A DNA stretch of 64,000 bases from an uncultured Granulosicoccaceae bacterium (GTDB lineage Bacteria > Pseudomonadota > Gammaproteobacteria > CALCKW01): NCBI GenBank assembly GCA_937965695.1, contig CALCKW010000055.1, positions 1 through 64,000 of the forward strand, in the 5' to 3' direction. Shown piece after piece: positions 58,730 to 64,000 of the stretch. The position numbers and the translations under genes are program-made. Every line of letters begins with the position of its first letter. The first letter of the stretch is position 1. The notes beneath the pieces are model-generated. The model worked only from the letters and a program-made list of their open reading frames with translations. It ran no database searches and was not told the DNA's origin.

Positions 58730-59437
58730 ATGCAGGAATTAACAGACGCGTGGTCACACGCTGTCACATTGCTTGTTTCGGCTGATCCTGACCTCATTGA
58801 GATAGTTGCCCTGTCTTTGCGTGTTAGCTTGCTCGCTGTTGTGGTTGCTGCCCTCATCGGAATGCCGCTTGGCGCCGCTTTAGCGGTTGCACGGTTTCGC
58901 GGGCGAGGCTTTATCATTGTACTGATCAACTCACTGATGGGCCTGCCTCCGGTGGTGGTGGGTCTGCTGGTCTATTTGCTATTGTCAGCTTCAGGCCCGT
59001 TTGGCTCTTGGCATTTACTCTATACACCTGTTGCGATGATCATCGCCCAAGCGGTGCTAGTCACGCCAATAGTGACTGCCCTTTCGAGACAAACACTTGC
59101 CGATCTACATGAAGAATATCAACAGCAACTCACGCTGTTTGGTCTGAGTACTCGAAGCAAACTGATGGTGCTTCTATGGGATGGTCGCCATAGCTTAGCC
59201 ACTGCTTTACTTGCTGGATTTGGCCGAGCGATCGCTGAAGTGGGCGCAGTGATATTAGTCGGTGGGAATATAGACCACGTGACCCGCGTGATGACCACGA
59301 CTATTGCGTTAGAGACTTCTCGCGGCAACTTGGCACTGGCACTGGCACTCGGGTTTATCCTTCTGATTATTGCCATAACAGTGAATGCTGCTGTGGCGGT
59401 TATGCGATACTCCGCGCGGACGTCAGCCTATGTCTGA
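58730..59437 (+). CDS. tupB: Tungstate ABC transporter permease
   Basis: TupB is the single permease, functioning as a homodimer, of a high-affinity tungstate importer. The 235-residue protein has about five transmembrane segments (LSLRVSLLAVVVAALIGMPL, LINSLMGLPPVVVGLLVYLL) and a coupling loop LFGLSTRSKLMVLLWDGRHS followed by AEVGAVILVGGNI, typical of TupB. The stop overlaps the first codon of tupC (ATGTCTGA), so the genes are coupled. TATGCAG is repeated at 58709 and at the start codon. The ATG at 58730 lacks a clear ribosome-binding site. Confidence 0.9.
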   Translation: MQELTDAWSHAVTLLVSADPDLIEIVALSLRVSLLAVVVAALIGMPLGAALAVARFRGRGFIIVLINSLMGLPPVVVGLLVYLLLSASGPFGSWHLLYTPVAMIIAQAVLVTPIVTALSRQTLADLHEEYQQQLTLFGLSTRSKLMVLLWDGRHSLATALLAGFGRAIAEVGAVILVGGNIDHVTRVMTTTIALETSRGNLALALALGFILLIIAITVNAAVAVMRYSARTSAYV

Positions 59438-60164
59438 AATGATCCCTAGTCTGGTGCCGCTGACGGTGGATAAACTCAACGTTTATCTAGAAGGCAGACT
59501 ACTGCTAGACGTAGAGCAATTATCCGTTTCGCCTGGGGACTTGCTCTGTATTGTCGGTCCGAATGGAGCAGGCAAATCGCTTTTATTAAAAACGATGGCA
59601 GGCTTGCATAGCTTTTCAAAAACAGCAATTCGCTGGGGTGGACACGCACCGTCTCGACAGGCTTACAGCAAGCTTGGTATGTTATTACAAACTCCGATCA
59701 TGCTTCGCCGAACGGTCAGCGCTAACTTAGATTTTGCACTCAAAGCTCAAACTCAGTTACCCCGTGCGGAGCGTCGTCAAGCCGTTCAACAAGCTCTCGC
59801 TTTGGCTAATATGCATCACATGGCGGAATTATCAGCCAGAGTTCTATCCGGAGGAGAGCGGCAACGTTTGGCGTTGGTGCGGGCACTGGCTTGTAAACCA
59901 GAACTGTTGTTGCTCGACGAACCGACGGCCAACATGGATCCTGCATCCACGGCATGGTTTGAAGATACGCTCAGACAGGCGCACCAGCAGGGTTTAAGCG
60001 TAGTGATGGTCACGCATGATCTAAATCAAGCGCGTCGTTTGGCCACTCGGATTGTGTTATTACATCGAGGCACAATTGCCGAGAACTCAGACACAGGTAG
60101 CTTTTTTAACCACCCTAGAAGCCAAGAAGCGCTTGCGTTTTCCCGTGGCGATTTACTGTTTTAG
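59430..60164 (+). CDS. tupC: Tungstate ABC transporter ATP-binding protein
   Basis: The ATPase of the tungstate importer, about 244 residues. Walker A is VGPNGAGKSLLLK (residues about 41-53), the signature LSGGERQRLALVRAL, Walker B LLLLDEPTANMDP and the H-loop VMVTHDLNQARRLA. A frame is open from 59385 but overlaps tupB heavily; the ATG at 59430, overlapping the tupB stop, is preferred and fits the family length. It is followed 15 bases later by tupA. Confidence 0.9.
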   Translation: MSEMIPSLVPLTVDKLNVYLEGRLLLDVEQLSVSPGDLLCIVGPNGAGKSLLLKTMAGLHSFSKTAIRWGGHAPSRQAYSKLGMLLQTPIMLRRTVSANLDFALKAQTQLPRAERRQAVQQALALANMHHMAELSARVLSGGERQRLALVRALACKPELLLLDEPTANMDPASTAWFEDTLRQAHQQGLSVVMVTHDLNQARRLATRIVLLHRGTIAENSDTGSFFNHPRSQEALAFSRGDLLF

Positions 60165-60179
60165 TCGATTGGATCAACT

Positions 60180-60995
60180 ATGAAGATGGCAATTTTATGC
60201 ACTGCAAGTCTGGCTCTATCACTAATGGCAAGTGCTAGTCTTGCCTCAGATTTCATTATTGTGCAATCAACCACTTCCACGAAAAACTCAGGCCTCTATG
60301 AGTATTTGTTACCCGTGTACCAAAAGCAAACAGGTACACAGGTGCGAGTTGTGGCGGTAGGTACTGGGCAAGCGATTAGAAATGCCAAAAACTGCGACGG
60401 TGATGTGCTTTGGGTACACGCTAAGAGCGCCGAACAATCTTTTGTCGCCGATGGTTACGGTGTATCTCGCCACGATGTTATGTACAACGATTTTATCTTG
60501 GTTGGCCCCGCAAGTGACCCGGCAGCGTTGAAAGGAGGCAATAATATCGTTGCCGCGCTCAAAACTATTGCTGACAAAAGAGTTCGTTTTGCATCCAGAG
60601 GAGACGATTCAGGCACTCATAAAAAAGAGCTTGAGCTCTGGTCTCAGAGCAATGTCGATCCGAGTGAAAGCAGCGGACAATGGTACAGCGAAACGGGCTC
60701 TGGCATGGGTGCTACGCTAAACGTTGGTATTGGCATGAACGCCTATGTGCTCACGGATAGGGCGACTTGGATAAAATTTGGCAATAAGGCGGCACATACC
60801 ATCATCGTTGAAGGTGACGACAGGATGTTCAATCAATACGGTATCATTTTGGTGGACGGTAATAATTGCCCACACGTTAAATTAGAGGCCGGTCAGCAAT
60901 TCATCGATTGGGTAACAGGGGAAGAGGGACAAGAGCTCATTGGATCGTATAAAGTCGACGAGCAACAACTATTTTTCCCCAATGCTGAACACTAG
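60180..60995 (+). CDS. tupA: Tungstate periplasmic binding protein
   Basis: TupA captures tungstate in the periplasm. The 271-residue protein has a signal peptide (AILCTASLALSLMASASLA) and the TupA signature VQSTTSTKNSGLYEYLLP (residues about 28-45) with the TTST stretch that contacts the oxyanion, then VVAVGTGQAI, DVLWVHA, YNDFILVGP and RFASRGDDSGTHKKELELW. The TTST motif separates it from molybdate-type ModA. Gene order tupB-tupC-tupA differs from the more usual tupA-tupB-tupC. The gene converges on an RND pump gene. Confidence 0.93.
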   Translation: MKMAILCTASLALSLMASASLASDFIIVQSTTSTKNSGLYEYLLPVYQKQTGTQVRVVAVGTGQAIRNAKNCDGDVLWVHAKSAEQSFVADGYGVSRHDVMYNDFILVGPASDPAALKGGNNIVAALKTIADKRVRFASRGDDSGTHKKELELWSQSNVDPSESSGQWYSETGSGMGATLNVGIGMNAYVLTDRATWIKFGNKAAHTIIVEGDDRMFNQYGIILVDGNNCPHVKLEAGQQFIDWVTGEEGQELIGSYKVDEQQLFFPNAEH

Positions 60996-61060
60996 AAACG
61001 CAATCAATTCTAAATATAATTTAAGCTGATTTCCCAGTAGAAGTTAGCTAGTGAAGTTTA

Positions 61061-61129
61061 GATCAAGTCATGCTCGCACCGTCGACGCGCTGAATTCGGC
61101 CCGGCCGCGAAGCAAATCTAGTCAATAGC
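61061..61129 (+). repeat. Dispersed intergenic repeat, copy C (5' half)
   Basis: GATCAAGTCATGCTCGCACC, then GTCGACGCGC, AATTCGG, GGCCGCG, AATCTAG and CAATAGC match copies B and D in order. The 3' half seen in A and B is absent; the sequence diverges after CAATAGC. Confidence 0.65.
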
Positions 61130-61187
61130 TAGTTGAATCTTACGGTAGGGACCTTTGACAAAGTTTGTTGAACCCTAAACGGCAGAG

Positions 61188-61214
61188 CAGAGGCAGAATG
61201 CGTTTCTGCCTCTG
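61188..61214. terminator. Strong hairpin between converging tupA and the RND pump gene
   Basis: CAGAGGCAGAA and TTCTGCCTCTG pair perfectly over eleven bases with a five-base loop. No clean T-run follows on either strand, but its position between converging genes suggests a shared terminator. Confidence 0.55.
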
Positions 61215-61225
61215 ATCAAATTGTT

Positions 61226-64000
61226 TTACGCTGGCTTAGATTTCGACGCGGTCAAGCTCCCAAACCAAGGTCTTTTTGCCATTGATCTCATGCTCTCTGG
61301 CAAGGCGAGAAGGCAGGGTGTTAGTACCAAAGTCAATATAGTGGAGAAAGCCAATCCACCAGCGACAGCAGTCGCCAACTGGCTCCACCACTGCGTTGAG
61401 GGTGCACCAAAACTGATCTCTTGACCAAACAGGTCAATGTTCATTTTTAAGACCATAGGTAAGAGACCCAGCACGGTGGTAATTGTCGTCAACATCACCG
61501 GTCTAAGGCGTTGAGCACCTGTACGCAGCACAGCCTCATTGACCGGAACACCTTCTTTACGCATAACGTTGTAGGTATCAATCAAGACGATATTGTTGTT
61601 GACCACAATACCTGCAAGCGCGATAACACCCACCCCGCTCATAATGATGCCAAAGGCTTCGCCTGTTACTAGTAGCCCTACAAATACACCACCAAGTGAT
61701 AAGACAACTGCTGTCAAAACCAAAAATGCTTGGTAGAAGCTGTTGAACATGCTGACCAGGATTATCGCCATAATAAACAGTGCAACCAGCATGGCATTGA
61801 CAAGGAAATCCATGGCTTCTTGCTGATCTTTGTCTTGGCCTTCAAAAATGAGGCTAACGCGAGGGTCGAGACCAATTTCCCCAGCGGCTTCATGCAACTC
61901 TGCTAATCGAGCATTAGCCAATTGGCCAAGATTAACAACGTTTTCTCCGTCACGCGGCGCGGGGCCTGCCATCAACTTGTAGACCAGATCCCCGTCGAGC
62001 CGCTTGAGAACAGACACCTTTTGGCTAGGTTCAACGGTGGTAAAATTTCCCATAGGCACGTAGCCATTGCCCGCTGAAATTCGCAGGTTTTCCAACTGTG
62101 ACAGTTGACGTTGTTCTGGAGGAAAGCGAACCCGAATGTCCAACTCTTCGTTGGAATCATCAGGGCGGTAGGTAGACAGTTTTACACCCGTCGTCACTAG
62201 CTGAACAAAAGTGCCGATAAGGTTGATGTCTGCGCCATAACGGCCGGCTTCTTCACGATCGACTTTGACGTTCCACTCCAAGCCGGGAAGCGGGAGTGTG
62301 TCCTCTATGTCGGTGTAGCCCCCATTGTCTTCCATCCACTTGCGTGCCTTGGCTACCGTCTGTCGAGTGAGTTCAGGGTTCGGTGAGCTAAAGGCTAACT
62401 GAATCGGTTTTTGATCCCCACCTGGACCTGCGGCTTGCTTTTGCAGCTCAACGTGCAAGCCAGGTATTGTCTGGTCTAATTCACGCAGTTGTTCCAGCAC
62501 AGCATCGACTCGGCGTTCGCGATCGTCCCAGTCTTGGAACTCCAAGATGATGGTCGCTATTTTGTCGGTATCGTCAACATTGGTCTGCGCATAAGCGGTG
62601 CGAATCTCAGGAACGTTGAGGATCTGTTCTTCCACGCGACGAAGAATCGCGTCGCGCTCACGCACGGCCAAATCACCTCGTGCAAGAAGCGACATGACCG
62701 CTTGCGTCGGCTCGACATCAGGAAAAAACTCAGTGCCTTTGCCGAGCTTGCTGTAGGTAACGCCAACTGCGAACAGGATGACAAGAACAAGCAACAGTAT
62801 TGATTTAGGGAAGCTAACGGCCCAGCTCAAAAATCGTACATAGATCCCGGTGAACCCCGTGATTTTAAGAAGATTGCCGCGCTCTGCATTTGCCATATTG
62901 GCGAGAGCTTCAGTGTTAACCATACGTGTTTTACCAATCAAGCCACCCAGAGTTGGCACAAATATCAGTGCCATAAGCAGCGAGGCGGAGAGGGTGGCTA
63001 TCAAAGTTATAGGCAAATATTTCATGAACTGCCCCATCACACCCGGCCAGAATAGCAGTGGCATAAACGCCGCTAGTGTGGTGGCCGTTGAAGCAATTAT
63101 GGGCCAGGCCATTCGTTGTGCCGCTTGTTTATAGGCATCGGCCTTAGGTACGCGACCAAGCATCCGACGGTCAGCGAACTCAGTCACAACAATTGCACCG
63201 TCGACCAACATGCCAACCGCCATGATCAGAGAAAAAAGAACAACAATATTGACAGTTAGACCGAGCATGTCGATGACTAACATACCGATAACAAATGAAC
63301 CGGGAATAGCAACTGCTACAAGTCCGGCACTGCGCACACCCAAAGCGGCAATTACAACAACGATAACCAGCAGCACAGCACTGAGAACATTGTTTTGCAG
63401 GTCGCGAAGCATATCGCGGATATCGACAGACTTATCACCGAAATAAGAAACTTCTAGCGCTTCTGGCCAGGACTCTTGCAGAACGGCTATGCGCTCCTTG
63501 GCTTCGTCGATCGTAGCAATAATATTTGAGCCGCTACGCTTTTTGATTTCCAAGGTGACTGATGGCTGTCCGCCTATTCGAGCAAAGCTCTCTGAGTCTT
63601 TATATACACGCCGGACTTCGGCAACGTCTTTCATGCGGACTACACGCCCGTCGACAACCTTGAGCGGAAGATCAAACAGCTCTTGCGCAGATTCAATAAT
63701 GCCTGGCACTTTCAGTGAAAATCGGCCGACACCAGAGTCCAGTACGCCGGCGGCGACAAGTTCATTGTTGCGACCCACGGCATTGATCAGGTCAAGTTGA
63801 GAGATGTTGTAGCTCTCAAGCACAAGTGGGTCGACAATAATTTCGACCATTTCCTCACGTTTGCCCGATATGTCTGCCTCCAATACACCGGGCATCGATT
63901 CCAGCTCGTCTTTCAGTAGGTCGGCGATGGTGTAGAGTGTTCGCTCGGGTACAGGCCCTCCTAGGCCAATGACTAATTGCGGAAACTTAGACGTATTGAT
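61226..64000 (-). CDS. RND efflux pump permease, AcrB/HAE1-like (5' end outside window)
   Basis: This inner-membrane proton-driven exporter normally works with a periplasmic adaptor and TolC. About 924 residues are visible; the frame is open to base 64000 and the N-terminal ~100 residues are missing. The first visible residues INTSKFPQLVIG lie in the porter domain. TM4 carries MLVDGAIVVTEFADRRM with the proton-relay Asp, and further blocks include GVIALAGIVVNNNIVLIDTY and TGAQRLRPVMLTTITTVLGL typical of ACR_tran. The adaptor gene is probably just upstream, beyond the right edge. The substrate cannot be inferred. Confidence 0.92.
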   Translation of the reverse strand: MNTSKFPQLVIGLGGPVPERTLYTIADLLKDELESMPGVLEADISGKREEMVEIIVDPLVLESYNISQLDLINAVGRNNELVAAGVLDSGVGRFSLKVPGIIESAQELFDLPLKVVDGRVVRMKDVAEVRRVYKDSESFARIGGQPSVTLEIKKRSGSNIIATIDEAKERIAVLQESWPEALEVSYFGDKSVDIRDMLRDLQNNVLSAVLLVIVVVIAALGVRSAGLVAVAIPGSFVIGMLVIDMLGLTVNIVVLFSLIMAVGMLVDGAIVVTEFADRRMLGRVPKADAYKQAAQRMAWPIIASTATTLAAFMPLLFWPGVMGQFMKYLPITLIATLSASLLMALIFVPTLGGLIGKTRMVNTEALANMANAERGNLLKITGFTGIYVRFLSWAVSFPKSILLLVLVILFAVGVTYSKLGKGTEFFPDVEPTQAVMSLLARGDLAVRERDAILRRVEEQILNVPEIRTAYAQTNVDDTDKIATIILEFQDWDDRERRVDAVLEQLRELDQTIPGLHVELQKQAAGPGGDQKPIQLAFSSPNPELTRQTVAKARKWMEDNGGYTDIEDTLPLPGLEWNVKVDREEAGRYGADINLIGTFVQLVTTGVKLSTYRPDDSNEELDIRVRFPPEQRQLSQLENLRISAGNGYVPMGNFTTVEPSQKVSVLKRLDGDLVYKLMAGPAPRDGENVVNLGQLANARLAELHEAAGEIGLDPRVSLIFEGQDKDQQEAMDFLVNAMLVALFIMAIILVSMFNSFYQAFLVLTAVVLSLGGVFVGLLVTGEAFGIIMSGVGVIALAGIVVNNNIVLIDTYNVMRKEGVPVNEAVLRTGAQRLRPVMLTTITTVLGLLPMVLKMNIDLFGQEISFGAPSTQWWSQLATAVAGGLAFSTILTLVLTPCLLALPESMRSMAKRPWFGSLTASKSKPA

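Overview
The window reads as a chromosomal segment of an aerobic, heterotrophic and probably marine gammaproteobacterium of moderate GC content. The evidence is the gene families present: RapA, MetR beside metF, ModF, MlaA, FadBA and a protein with a GlyGly-CTERM tail. Genus cannot be read from the sequence. I found no rRNA, tRNA, phage, insertion sequence or CRISPR array. Nearly all genes are intact; the clear exception is a decayed S9 peptidase at 18341-20239.

Layout. 1-2106: branched-chain amino-acid ABC transporter genes (livG partial, then its binding protein), minus strand. 2396-5585: UMF1-type MFS carrier, metF and divergent metR. 6038-12094: five-component peptide/nickel-type ABC importer (the two ATPases are fused). 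12195-13238: argC. 13539-17506: MlaA, an RND/MMPL exporter and MlaC. 17831-21824: small membrane protein, peptidase pseudogene, modF. 22052-27633: OmpA-like protein, pyruvate kinase, alpha/beta hydrolase, metY and a tandem Cys-rich lipoprotein. 27795-35090: response regulator, AraC regulator and a beta-oxidation set (acyl-CoA dehydrogenase, fadB, fadA). 35227-39412: nadE and cobST. 39559-46141: LuxR-type regulator, amidase and potABCD. 46459-46560: a 33-residue membrane microprotein. 47188-50864: Fe-S reductase-like protein, MarR and an aldehyde:ferredoxin oxidoreductase (AOR) homologue. 50956-58560: rapA, HAMP protein, GlyGly-CTERM metalloprotease and a DUF4091 protein. 58730-60995: tungstate importer tupBCA. 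61226-64000: RND efflux pump (partial).

How the parts may work together. The TupABC importer and the AOR-family enzyme form a plausible tungsten-use module, with ModF possibly linked to it. The AOR operon has a promoter whose -35/-10 spacer holds a perfect palindrome, a natural target for the MarR protein encoded inside the operon. The amidase and the polyamine-type importer share a direction and sit beside a LuxR-type regulator. MlaA, an RND protein and MlaC suggest outer-membrane lipid transport with an RND protein beside or instead of the usual MlaFEDB complex.

Most unusual items: (1) an RNA leader in front of cobS that can fold into two mutually exclusive long stems, one of which covers the probable ribosome-binding site; (2) a degenerate dispersed intergenic repeat found at four places; (3) the MlaA-RND-MlaC cluster; (4) the tungsten/AOR module with its operator and leader terminator; (5) a 33-codon gene with its own ribosome-binding site and terminator.
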